From: Beroe ovata
Taxonomy: Eukaryota > Ctenophora > Nuda > Beroida > Beroidae
DNA length: 20,621 nucleotides
NCBI GenBank assembly: GCA_946803715.1
Contig: CAMPET010000004.1
Coordinates: 766,871-787,491, forward strand
Direction: 5' to 3'
The notes under the pieces were generated by a model. It saw nothing but the letters and a program-made list of their open reading frames with translations, was not told where the DNA came from and did no database searches. Position numbers and translations under genes: made by a program. Shown here in pieces: positions 12,201-20,328 of this stretch; the first letter of the stretch is position 1; each line of letters opens with the position of its first letter.

Positions 12201-14219
12201 TGATCTGAGATTCTGATGTGTCAGGGTAGCAATGAGAAAATAGCACTAAGATCAAGATAGATGCGGAATGTAGCGGCAAAACACAAGAGATGAACGAGTA
12301 TTATAATAAGAAGTTTGACTCAGAGTATTTGACGAATTGACTAAAGTACCATTGCAAAGATCTTGCACAATCAATGAGTTGTTTTCTGCGAAACACTAAA
12401 CAATGGAAATGTCGGAGCAGATCGGTGGAAGTACACTGTAAAATGGGGGCGGGTGGTGTTACCATGGGTAACATGATGAGCACGTGTCTGAAAACACGTG
12501 ACATAGCCTGTGAAGTGAACACATGTCTCTCGTGAAGTAGCGGGAATAGCGACAAAATGTTAAAAATGCGATTCAAAACGCGTACGGTGTATGTTTTAAA
12601 CAAACTTCATTCTGCGTTTACATCAAGCAGTACTTCAGCGCCCCGGTCCCCCTCTCCAATTTAAACTGTGTATGTGTTGTTTAGTGCTGAAGCAAGCACT
12701 ACTACTATGTGAACACAGATTAACTTGTGGTTTTTGAGACATTAATAAGAACGCACACGCACACATGACCACAATTCAATGAATTGCTCCCTGATTCTGT
12801 TGTTTTTCCGTGAGACAGCAGAACTGGCAAAAGTGTGTGACGTGTGTCTTTGTAACGTGTACAATGGTATGAGTCACGTTACGTGAAGTCACGTGATGTC
12901 ACGTGACTGAAACACGTTACAATGTTATATACTGGCACAGATACCTGAAACAAGGTGGGAGTAGAAAGTCGTGGAAAACTTGTCGAGTAACTGGACAACC
13001 AGCTCGTTAGTCCTCACTGCACTGTACAGACGCCAGGAGGAGGGCGTGCACATTGCCAGATAGAATCTCAGATATGTCTCCGCTCGATCCCGACCTGTGC
13101 GAGAAGGGTCGTCAATAGATCTCGGATTTGGAGGGTTGGGGGAGGGGCTTGCGAGAACTACATAAGAGTAGGGGATATGTTCGAGAGATAGAAATGAAAT
13201 AGTTCGCCTCACAATGAAGTGTTTTCACTTTCAGAATTTTGGGCTATTGGTAACCGCTAATACGGAATGACTGTTCAATCGGAGGGCGAATGGCGAATTC
13301 AGATGTGCTCCAGATTGATTCTCAGATCTGAGAACATACTACAGAATATGGTAATGACGCTACAATAATAGCAGTGAGCTATTCTCGATCAGCAGACACT
13401 AGACACCACAACACAGTCCAGACACCTCTGTTTAGTGGATATATCAATGGCTTGTGGTGGGGGAGTTTTTAATAAGATAATCGGAAAGTTAAACTCTCGA
13501 TTTAACCGCTAATCTAGCACGGAAGCTCCAGTGAAAATTTAAAAGAAGCAAGTAGAGGGGTGGTTTTGATAGTTAATAATTCTCGTTTTACCACTACTTG
13601 TTTAAAACTTAAACATGACTATTTCATCATTTTATCTTTAAGCATCGGTTCGAATTCTACTCAATTTTCTATCATTGGCGAGATTTTTTACTAATCCAAC
13701 ATCATTGAAAATATAAAGAGAAAACTCACCTTTAACGTTAAGGATATCGACGTCAGACTTGAGATCTATCAAACTCAGAGAGATGATATATTGTACTTGA
13801 CTTAACCAAACTTTGCACGATTTTGACACAGCCAGGGCCACATACCACCTTTCCTTATTCCCACAATCCATACTCCGCAAAACCTGCTGGATAATCCGGC
13901 ACACCACATCACCACGCGAGGATGCGCAATCACGTGACGTCACGTTACCGTGACAACGCGCTAGTCTGCCACGTGACACATACAACACTCTACTGAACAC
14001 CTCCAGTAGTTGGGAGGCGGGAGCTGAGTCACTGAGCTCATCCAATTCACGGACAACACTGGCAACCAAGTGTTTGTTGGAGAGAGAACGACGTGCGTGT
14101 TTCTGTAAGATAATAGCCGAGGCAGTGTGCTGTTTGAATTGTTCTCTCTTCTCTCTCTCAGCACGAGACTTGTTCAGAAGTTCTGATTTAGAGTCTGCAC
14201 TCACTTTGGTACTAAACAT
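6239..14219 (-). CDS. UBE3B: HECT-type E3 ubiquitin ligase, UBE3B orthologue, 12 exons
   Basis: An E3 ligase that accepts ubiquitin from an E2 on its own cysteine and passes it to substrates. Exons (minus strand): 14219-13730, 13094-12945, 10340-10003, 9606-9382, 9236-9044, 8916-8065, 7913-7722, 7532-7417, 7309-7252, 7039-6941, 6822-6595, 6393-6239. All junctions are GT-AG, phases agree throughout, and the product is 1031 residues (human UBE3B has 1068). An IQ-type calmodulin-binding motif lies near residues 33-50 (ILQKHARR), then WYVALAVSK at about 125. The HECT domain runs from about 660 to the end, with [22 protein letters not shown] and SGDNSAIDL. The catalytic cysteine in [14 protein letters not shown] is residue 999, 32 from the C-terminus, as in human UBE3B. 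The IQ motif and the full-length match to UBE3B argue against UBE3A and UBE3C. Intron 2 (12944-10341) hosts the HBP1-type gene; the other introns are 107-635 bp. Confidence 0.94.
7988..8053. repeat. 22-bp minisatellite, three copies, in UBE3B intron 6
   Basis: Three consecutive copies of CCATGACAACATNATAGTCTCG beginning at 7988, 8010 and 8032. The variable base differs between copies, and the last copy has one further change. The array begins about 11 bp inside the intron from the exon 6 donor and takes up nearly half of that 151-bp intron. Confidence 0.93.
9697..9850. repeat. Degenerate 16-bp minisatellite in UBE3B intron 3
   Basis: Roughly nine decayed units about 16 bp long, of the form TTTCTCTTGACACCAC, can be lined up (for example TTAATCTTGACTCCAC, TTTCTATTGGCATTAG, TTTCTCTAGAAGCTAC, ATTCTCTCGATATTAC). 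It is the reverse complement of the array at the right edge of the window, so an old copy of the same family sits here. Confidence 0.65.
9857..10002. repeat. Interrupted (AC)n microsatellite at the UBE3B exon 3 donor
   Basis: About 145 bp of AC repeats with AAAT, AGT and ATAC interruptions. On the minus strand it reads as GT repeats, and its first GT is the 5' splice site of intron 3 (CAG|GTGTGTGTGT). Open frames across it encode only Cys-Val runs and are artefacts. Confidence 0.92.
10341..11205. other. UBE3B intron 2, part downstream of the HBP1-type gene
   Basis: Apart from the poly(A) signal of the nested gene (11165-11170), I see no coding exon or RNA gene here. The acceptor of UBE3B exon 3 (CATATTTCAG) is at its lower end, and an E-box lies at 10538. 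Confidence 0.6.
11165..11170 (-). terminator. Poly(A) signal AATAAA of the HBP1-type gene
   Basis: A canonical AATAAA on the minus strand, about 36 bp beyond the HBP1-type stop codon and inside UBE3B intron 2. It implies that the nested gene makes its own mRNA. It is also a premature polyadenylation site that UBE3B transcripts must read through. Confidence 0.7.
11206..12279 (-). CDS. HBP1: HBP1-type transcription factor (AXH + HMG box), nested in UBE3B intron 2
   Basis: A nuclear DNA-binding protein. In mammals HBP1 represses Wnt and cell-cycle genes and binds Rb. The frame from 12279 gives 357 residues. An AXH domain spans about 126-250 ([31 protein letters not shown]). An HMG box starting at residue 282 ([42 protein letters not shown]) reaches the C-terminus. 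Domain order and the DCWKR end are specific to HBP1; SOX and TCF proteins lack AXH. The start is uncertain: the first 15 residues are hydrophobic and look like a signal peptide, which is odd for a nuclear factor. Met27 (codon 12201-12199) or an upstream exon joined at the acceptor near 12213 is more plausible. Human HBP1 has 514 residues, so N-terminal exons may be missing. No LxCxE Rb-binding motif is visible. The AXH and HMG coding region has no intron and lies on the host's strand. Confidence 0.86.
   Translation of the reverse strand: MPLHSASILILVLFSHCYPDTSESQIMLDSKCCTLPAGYGESPDENKRSFDIDVITASNNTLYNPDPLSLLFPRYSPILKNILARPSLNFPLSPPSLLSSISPSSNPSPDRNWISYTKKPAFPASSWRCFPRDTTVLSSGGTWIGVNELPPSDQPMVFLNCQYSLKSEYLLAQFCDLHTKPNGSICDYGNSGVHDNVSDVITVRVSPETLFLVRDKGWSSFLPSLAARKYRTPGFMFLTPGDVCLSCPPQADTTNYGVHDTTLFPIDTSPSDTITSPTPSYKAKRPMNSFMLFAKKHRLELTRLNPGKDNRDISVLLGERWRGLSAEEKRGYAEEAQTLADIQKQTYPDCWKRRRFK
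12280..12944. other. UBE3B intron 2, part upstream of the HBP1-type gene (candidate promoter)
   Basis: No exon I can support. This stretch must hold the promoter of the nested gene, and perhaps a 5' exon. CACGTG E-boxes occur at 12481, 12495, 12890 and 12900, and the last two are in repeated GTCACGTGA contexts with related TCACGTTACGTGA just before them. The minus-strand frame at 12603-12301 has no recognisable features. Confidence 0.5.
12874..12908. promoter_or_regulatory. Cluster of TCACGTGA E-box palindromes
   Basis: Within about 35 bp there are two GTCACGTGA palindromes plus the related TCACGTTACGTGA. GTCACGTGAC is the preferred site of MITF/TFE-type and USF-type bHLH-ZIP factors. The cluster is in UBE3B intron 2, about 600-700 bp upstream of the HBP1-type start. 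A regulatory role is inference from motif and position. Confidence 0.4.
13095..13729. other. UBE3B intron 1
   Basis: 635 bp bounded by AAAG|GTGAGT and CGCACAG|GT. No nested gene, RNA or ordered repeat is visible. Confidence 0.7.
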
Positions 14220-15006
14220 GTCTGACTGGATTGATGAAGGAGCAAAAGTGACAAAGAGATATGACTCTCAACGGCTGTGTCTGCTCGGCAAATCTCTAGC
14301 TCACATTTTGAATCAATCTGTGATGAAATGAGCAGCACAATGAACTGAGTGAATGTATAGCTCAGTCAAGAAACGGAGTTTAACTTTGATAAGGTCTTTG
14401 CCAGTGAGCAATAACTCTGTAACAGATGGTGCCGGCTGCAAAACACTCACTGGGGTGTCCAAAACATCCTTGACATTCTGCTAAATATAGAAGTGAGTTA
14501 GTTTTTAGTTCAAGATTAAGATCTAAGAAATAGTTTCAAATCCAAAAGAATGTAAAAATATGAAGACGAAGTTCACTTCGCTAATGTGATCAGAGAAAAA
14601 CAAGGTCCTGTATAAACTTCGAAAAATCCACGAAAATGGATGATACATTCAACTTCTAATCAAAGTATGAGGGTCGGAAGTCACGCTTTGTGAATAAATC
14701 AACAAATATATGCATTCACAACATTCCTTAGTGATGAAACTCTATTTTGCTCATTCAGAGTTTGTTCATTCAATGACTTTGCGTCGAAGTTCATTCACCA
14801 CGGACTCTTGAACAAAAAGGGGTCACTTAAATTGTTGTCCATGGTTGTTCATAATGACGAATTCAGATTTTACAAAAAGCACTTATTCCCTGACGAATTG
14901 TGCCTAATAATTACATCTCAGCATGTCTCTGAGCGTTAATCTCACGCCATGTCTCTCGAATATTGTCTCACACACACACACACTACTTGTATCTCATACC
15001 TGACTC
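14220..15006. other. Intergenic region between SDHA (3' end) and UBE3B (5' end)
   Basis: 787 bp that must contain the 3' UTR and termination region of SDHA and the 5' UTR and promoter of UBE3B, as both genes run right to left. An acceptor-like TTCATCAATCCAG ends six bases before the UBE3B ATG and might end a 5' UTR intron. A short (AC)n tract lies at about 14970-14982. I see no canonical AATAAA for SDHA on the minus strand. Confidence 0.55.
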
Positions 15007-18000
15007 TTAGTAGGCTCTGATCACAGGTGGCACGGTCTTACACTCCTCCTCATCCAGAGTGTTGTCAATGACCGGACGATAAGCGAGGGTGCACTCTCCT
15101 GATTCATGATCCTGGAATGACAGAGTGTGCTTCCTCCAGTGCTCTGAGAGCGGTTTCTCAGCTTGTCCCTCGAGTGGGAGTTTGTAGTCAAACTCGTCAA
15201 TCCTGAGAGGGAGATTTCCCGTCTAAATATCGATACCTCAAATTGAAATATCAACCTACTGAAATTGCATCCTGACTTCTCGATGCATGGTACAAAGAAG
15301 GGGTCACTCCTGGTAGCAAGCTGGTTCAAGCCTGGTACCAGGGCGACATGGCACTGTCTCACACTACCTGTCAGGGAAGTCCTCCCTGGCATGAGCTCCT
15401 CTGCTCTCCTCCCTCGCAGCAGCACTCTCGATAGTCTGGGTAGCGTTTAGTGCTATGTTCTGTAACTCCAGTGTCTCGATAAGATCGGTGTTCCAGATAA
15501 GACCTCTGTCGGATAGCTTGAGATGGGCCAGCTTGCCGTACACCTCCTTCAACTTCTCACAACCCTCATCAAGAACCTGGGTAATGGGTATGGGATTTGG
15601 TAAGTTTGAGTTGATTGAACGCAAATACGAAGCAACACGTCATGTGAGTGAATATTTTAATGAAGGAGCAGTATTACCTCTCCTGTTCTAAACACAGCAG
15701 CGTAGTTCTGCATAATTTTCTGCATCTCCATTCGAACTTTCGCCGTGGATTCAGTTCCTTCACTGTGTCGCAGCTTGTCAATATTGGCAACTGCTGACTC
15801 ACCTGTCAAGATACTCAGTTATACATATCGGTTTTGAGCCGTACATTTGACGAAAATCCGCGTTTGAAGAGGTATTGACTATTGTGTTGCTTCCTAATAT
15901 GATCGATTCCATACAACAATGTTCATCTCAGATTTCGTGTTTATCATGAAGATCTTGATCTTATTTTCAACCGATCAGAAGTGCATATCTTACCAGCATG
16001 ATCCTTGAGTTCTGGCTGAGCCACTCCAGGCGTGTAGTCCTCCTTGATAGTATGAGCACATGCTCGCCCAAATGCAACCAAATCCAGCAGAGAGTTAGCT
16101 CCCAGCCTGCATGAGTTATAAAGGAGATCACGTGACTATTCATGTCATTCGTGGAATTGAAGTTACAACTTCAGTCACTGGTGTATATTAGTTTACCTGT
16201 TTGCACCGTGGACAGATGCGCAAGCTGCTTCACCTGCTGCCAGGAGTCCAGGGATAACCTTATCACGCCCAGATTCCTCATCATACGTGATAACCTGTGA
16301 TATGATGATTGATGATCACTAAAATGAAGATCAAGCATCAGGAAAGGAGCTGCTTTAAAATGTCCACGCAAAAATAGCACATTCCATGCAGCGCGCGCAT
16401 CAATCACACCGCGCGTTGCGTGATCACGTGACCAACAAAAGGCTGACGGTGGACAGTCACATCACAGAAGAGTGATTCGGCGTTCGCGCGCGCGTGCCAA
16501 ATTGCCACGAATTCTAATAAAATTCTTATTGAACTTCACGAACCTCTCCCCTCCAATTTGTTGGAGTTCCGCCCATATTGTAATGTACTGTGGGTAGAAC
16601 GGGTATCGGCTCCCTTGTGACATCAACTCCTGCGAAAATCATCGCAGTTTCTGAGATTCCGGGTAAACGGAGAGCAAGTTGTTCGGCAGGCAGGTGTGAC
16701 AGCTGAAATATTGACAGGTGACGGGTCATATCATGAGGGAAAATACGGTCAATAGGTATGTCATCAAATATGACGGTGAAATATGTAACGATTTTCGCAT
16801 AGACTGAACATCGATGGACGTTATTCAACGAATCACTTATGTAAACAAAACATAGACTGAAGGAAAAAAGTTTGCTACAAGTAAACATTTAGACACAAAG
16901 CAGCATAGATAGATATTCATCTACAATCGATGTACATATCAACGACCAGTTGGATGTCAGTAATCACTTATTAGGAACGACTATTCATGCCTTAAAGTAG
17001 GTGTAGTCTAAAATGAGTACATAAAACATTGCGTTTTCCTTGCTGACGTAAATTGGAAAATTTCAAGTTGTTTTGGACTATTTCGTCATGTGCATAGTTG
17101 TCAATAGGGATGCAATAAGTATTAATGAGTCAATGGCAAGAAGTGACTGGTAAACAGGTTCCCGTGACGAATGACACAACTTGCTGACACCACTAACGAT
17201 GAAATTCGCTGACACCAGTACATCAGGACAGGCCTCTGTGACGATTGGGTACCCATTCGTCACAACGTGCTGACACCACTGCATAACTGTTACGAAGGAA
17301 TGCCTGCGATGGAATGCGCTGACACCATTACGTCAGAACAGACCTGTGTGACGATTGGGTACTCATTCGTCATAACTTGCTGACACCACTGCATAACTGT
17401 GACGTAAGAATGCTAGCGATGGAATGCGCTGACACCATTACGTCAGAACGGAGCTGTGTGACGATTGGGGTACCCATTCGTCACAACGTACTGACACCAC
17501 TGCATGAATGTGACGTAGGAATGCTGAGCATGGAATTCCTTGACACCATTTCTTCAGAACAGGTCAGGGTGACAATTAGGTGCCCCATTCGTCACATTTT
17601 CCTGACACCACTACCGCTATTCCCACTCTCATCTAGATTGTCATGATTTTATCAAACTCACACTTGCCATCCCTCCTACAATAGAAGGACCATATCAAGT
17701 CCAGTTCAAGAGAAACTATGAAGTGTCGCTCACTCAACGTGATTCACACCTTTTCTGCCATCAGGTCTCGATACTAATTCCGTAGAGTGACAAGTACAAA
17801 GGGAGATTCTCACACGTTTATTAACACATGAGCACATTGATACTGTACAAAAGGGCCGATTTGAAGGAGCAACACTATACTACCTACCAGATATCTGATT
17901 ATAATTGCAATGTTCCCATTGATGTTAGTTTTCTTAAGCCTGGCTCTAGCCAGTGCCTCAGAGGACCCACTACGAGCTGTGTTGAGGTCACCCAAAGCCT

Positions 18001-20217
18001 CCCTTAAGCTCTACTCCGAGTTCAAGGCAAACAATCATATGGAGTTTGGCGGCTCAGAGAACAGTCAGAGATACCGACTATTCCTGACATCAGCTCGCCA
18101 CGTGGCTGATTTCAATGAGGATAACAGTGACACCGGACACTATGGTGTCAACGAGTTCTCAGTTATGAGTGAGGAGGAGAGGAAGTCATATCTCGGGTTG
18201 AACATGACTCTAGGTGAGGAAGAGGGGGAAGGGGAAGCTGAGGAGAAACCGCTCCTCAGAACTGCAGTTGTCAGTAGTGATGCATCTGAGGTACTGTGGA
18301 CCAATTCCGGGTCAGTCACTGAGGTGCAAGACCAGGGGAGCTGTGGATCGTGCTGGGCATTCGCCTCAGTTGCTGCTGTGGAGACCAGGTATAAGATAGG
18401 ATCTGGTGTGCTGAGGCGGTTCTCAGAGCAGGAGTTGCTGGACTGTGTGTACGAGAGCACTAAGGGAAGGGACGGGTGTGACGGTGGGACTGCGTCCATG
18501 GTATACAACTGGTCACGACTGAATGGGGGACGTCTGGCTGCAGCCAAGGATAGACCTTATGAGAAGAAAGACAAGAAGTGTAGGTCCAGTGAGACGCCCA
18601 ATGGAATGAAAGCTATGAAAATCACCGGGTATAAGGCAGTGACGCAAGACGAGGCTTCCCATATCATAGCTCTACAATCAGGAGGGATTGTGTCAGCGAT
18701 AGTGTCCACAGACAGGTTGTTCCAGTATGCGAGCTCAATAATGAGGGATAGCTCCTGTACAAACAGTGATATGATAGATCATGCAATCACACTGGTGGGG
18801 TACACCGCCCATTACATCCTAATAAAGAACTCCTGGGGTACCAAGTGGGGGGACCAGGGGTTCGCGCGGCTCGCACGTAACCATGACAACTGCCAACTCT
18901 ACCTCTACTCGAGGTACCCCACTATGGAATACACGGGCGAGAAGGACTCCCTCTCGGATCTCCCTGCCCCTTACCGGGCGCCCTCAGAGGACACCGTGTC
19001 GTGTGTTGACACCGCTGAGTCGTATTGTGCCAACACGTTCGATAAGTTGGGGTGTTGCACCGACTGTAGCGACCATCTCCCAATTGGTGAACATCTGCTG
19101 ACCATGATCAAGTACCATGTGTGTCCCAAAACATGTGGTGTCTGTGGTGGGTGTCAAGGGGGCACTGTGAGGTGTAGTGATGGCCAGTGTAGAGATATAG
19201 AACTGTGCTAGAACAGGAGTATTTTGATTCTTCCTGTGTGGCTGATAACTAGATAATCATAAATAATTATCTTAACCCAGCAAATGTTATTTTCAACCCG
19301 ATTCTCTGTTTGATTCCTACCTTTTTGACCAAGTCGTGTCAGATACAAAATAAGGTTCTCGAGTAAAAAATTGTCTCCTCCCGACGCTTATAATTGTAGA
19401 AATGTCTCTTGACAACAGATTCTCTTGACACCAAGAGGATTTCATACCTGGAGGTGAATGTGGTCCCCCTCGGGCCCGCAGCCTCGTCCCTCTCTTATCT
19501 CAATTGTCATGGCTCGGGACACCACGTCTCGAGATGCCAAATCTTTAGCATTGGGAGCGTACCTGACAATATCGCATCAGTATGATACACTTGTCATCTC
19601 ATCAATTATACAGATTACTATTTCTCACAACGTATACTCTACTACTGTACAACTGCTATTTCCTCTCCAACTGAATTTACCTCTCCATGAACCTCTCTCC
19701 GTTCTTGTTGGTGAGGAAACCACCCTCTCCCCTGCACCCTTCTGTGATCAGACAACCAGCTCCGTAGATACCTGTACGTTACGTGCTGTGTTACCATCCG
19801 TACTGTATTACTATACGAGGAGTTATGTCATGTAAATGTCCGTTATCCGTGACTTCTTTGGCCTCTTGAGTCCCTCCCTCTTTTGTCCATAATGCAAGCG
19901 AACTCATCCCCGCACATTATAAAACATATTATATTGCGACCCCCCTCCCCTCGCATCCTGCACTGGTCAGGTACATAGCATTGCCATGTAGTACAAATTA
20001 CCCCCGATTCCCAGTTTACCTGTAGGGTGGAACTGTACGAATTCCATGTCTTGGTTAGGTAGTCCAGCTCTGGTTACCATGGCACACCCATCACCAGTAC
20101 AGGTATGTGCACTCGTGCAGCTAAACCACGCCCGTCCGTAACCTCCAGATGCGAGCACGGTGTTCTGTGATCTGAATCTGTGGATACTGCCGTCCTCCAT
20201 GCACATGGCGATAACAC
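15007..20217 (-). CDS. SDHA: Succinate dehydrogenase flavoprotein subunit (SDHA), nine 3' exons, 5' end outside the window
   Basis: The mitochondrial matrix flavoprotein of complex II, which oxidises succinate to fumarate. Exons (minus strand): 20217-20020, 19771-19681, 19562-19448, 16702-16544, 16294-16197, 16106-15994, 15802-15678, 15576-15368, 15202-15007. They give 433 residues in one continuous phase, close to the length of the C-terminal two thirds of the 664-residue human protein. Conserved blocks in order: [80 protein letters not shown] (substrate/active-site region), [20 protein letters not shown] (FAD side) and [10 protein letters not shown]. The protein ends VIRAY. The mitochondrial presequence and the covalent FAD-His region lie to the right of the window. 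Donors are canonical, though that after 16544 (GAG|GTTCGT) is weak. Intron 19447-16703 hosts the papain gene on the opposite strand; the other complete introns are 90-249 bp. Confidence 0.97.
16385..16500. other. CpG-rich patch with (GC)n runs in an SDHA intron
   Basis: The intron between the exons ending at 16544 and starting at 16294 contains GCGCGCGC (16391-16398) and CGCGCGCGCGTG (16485-16496), with an E-box in TGATCACGTGACC between them. The CpG density exceeds that of the surrounding introns. Function unknown. Confidence 0.5.
16703..17150. other. SDHA large intron, acceptor-proximal part
   Basis: About 450 bp from the acceptor of the exon at 16702 to the tandem array. No gene or RNA recognised. 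Confidence 0.6.
17151..17612. repeat. ~110-bp tandem repeat array upstream of the nested protease
   Basis: The block TGACACCA(C/G) that marks each unit recurs at 17185, 17271, 17381, 17492 and 17603, giving periods of 86, 110, 111 and 111 bp. Units share an internal GGAATGCGCTGACACCATTA block and an imperfect palindrome centred on GGGTACCC, clearest at 17237-17264, where 8-bp and 10-bp matching segments leave only one mismatched pair. CRE-like TTACGTCA (17328, 17448) and TGACGTAA/G (17400, 17511) octamers recur in register. The last unit is the most diverged. Confidence 0.88.
17613..17909. promoter_or_regulatory. Promoter and 5' UTR region of the papain gene
   Basis: The interval between the tandem array and the protease ATG, so the core promoter is expected here. 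I cannot fix a TATA box or start site. CTATACTAC (17873-17881) is too weak and close to be convincing. Confidence 0.35.
17910..19211 (+). CDS. Papain-family (C1A) cysteine protease with Cys-rich ShKT-like tail, intronless, nested antisense in SDHA
   Basis: A secreted or lysosomal endopeptidase precursor of 433 residues in a single exon. Order: signal peptide (about 1-17, [17 protein letters not shown]); I29-type inhibitory propeptide (about 33-95, ending [12 protein letters not shown]); acidic linker (102-112); peptidase domain (about 128-336); C-terminal Cys-rich tail (365-433). The catalytic set is complete: Gln142 and Cys148 in [13 protein letters not shown], His291 in DHAITLVGY, Asn307 in [13 protein letters not shown]. 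The tail has 12 cysteines and a ShKT-like CPKTCGVC signature (405-412), followed by an extra four-cysteine segment to the end. Ordinary cathepsins L and B stop soon after the peptidase domain, so the tail is the unusual part. ShKT modules occur in many animal extracellular proteases and do not by themselves imply a toxin. Lack of introns suggests a retrocopy or intron loss. No canonical AATAAA follows the stop. Confidence 0.93.
   Translation: MFPLMLVFLSLALASASEDPLRAVLRSPKASLKLYSEFKANNHMEFGGSENSQRYRLFLTSARHVADFNEDNSDTGHYGVNEFSVMSEEERKSYLGLNMTLGEEEGEGEAEEKPLLRTAVVSSDASEVLWTNSGSVTEVQDQGSCGSCWAFASVAAVETRYKIGSGVLRRFSEQELLDCVYESTKGRDGCDGGTASMVYNWSRLNGGRLAAAKDRPYEKKDKKCRSSETPNGMKAMKITGYKAVTQDEASHIIALQSGGIVSAIVSTDRLFQYASSIMRDSSCTNSDMIDHAITLVGYTAHYILIKNSWGTKWGDQGFARLARNHDNCQLYLYSRYPTMEYTGEKDSLSDLPAPYRAPSEDTVSCVDTAESYCANTFDKLGCCTDCSDHLPIGEHLLTMIKYHVCPKTCGVCGGCQGGTVRCSDGQCRDIELC
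19400..19437. repeat. Short relic of the 16-bp minisatellite with hairpin
   Basis: Two adjacent units (TGTCTCTTGACAACA and GATTCTCTTGACACCA) match the reverse complement of the right-edge array. CTCTTG-ACAC-CAAGAG (19422-19437) is a perfect 6-bp-stem hairpin, about 10 bp inside the SDHA intron from the donor of the exon ending at 19448. Confidence 0.6.
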
Positions 20218-20328
20218 CTGGGGGTGGGGTGGTGTCAAGGTGTCACAGAAAGAAAAGATGTGCGAAGGTTTCAGTGATCGCCAGGTACACGATCTTGTTC
20301 AAGACAGACGATAGTGATGTTAGAGTTG
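20218..20328. other. SDHA intron sequence upstream of the exon at 20217
   Basis: Begins with the acceptor CACCCCCAG on the minus strand. I see no further SDHA exon between here and the window edge, so the preceding exon lies outside. Confidence 0.6.

Noticed and set aside
12301-12603. Minus-strand 100-codon frame just upstream of the HBP1-type gene, considered as its N-terminal exon
   Set aside because: It has its own stop before the HBP1-type frame, no clear donor, and no resemblance to the HBP1 N-terminus.
13640-13660. GGTTCGAATTC, a B-box-like sequence suggesting a second tRNA-like element
   Set aside because: No A-box or pairing acceptor stem lies at the required distance, and it overlaps AT-rich intron sequence just after UBE3B exon 1.
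14220-15006. SDHA and UBE3B as an operon-like pair processed by trans-splicing
   Set aside because: The genes run in the same direction, but the 787-bp gap is long for a trans-spliced operon. The acceptor-like site before the UBE3B ATG is equally well explained by a 5' UTR intron.
17377-17646. Plus-strand 89-codon frame in the 110-bp array
   Set aside because: Repeated peptide blocks come from the tandem repeat; there is no coding signature.
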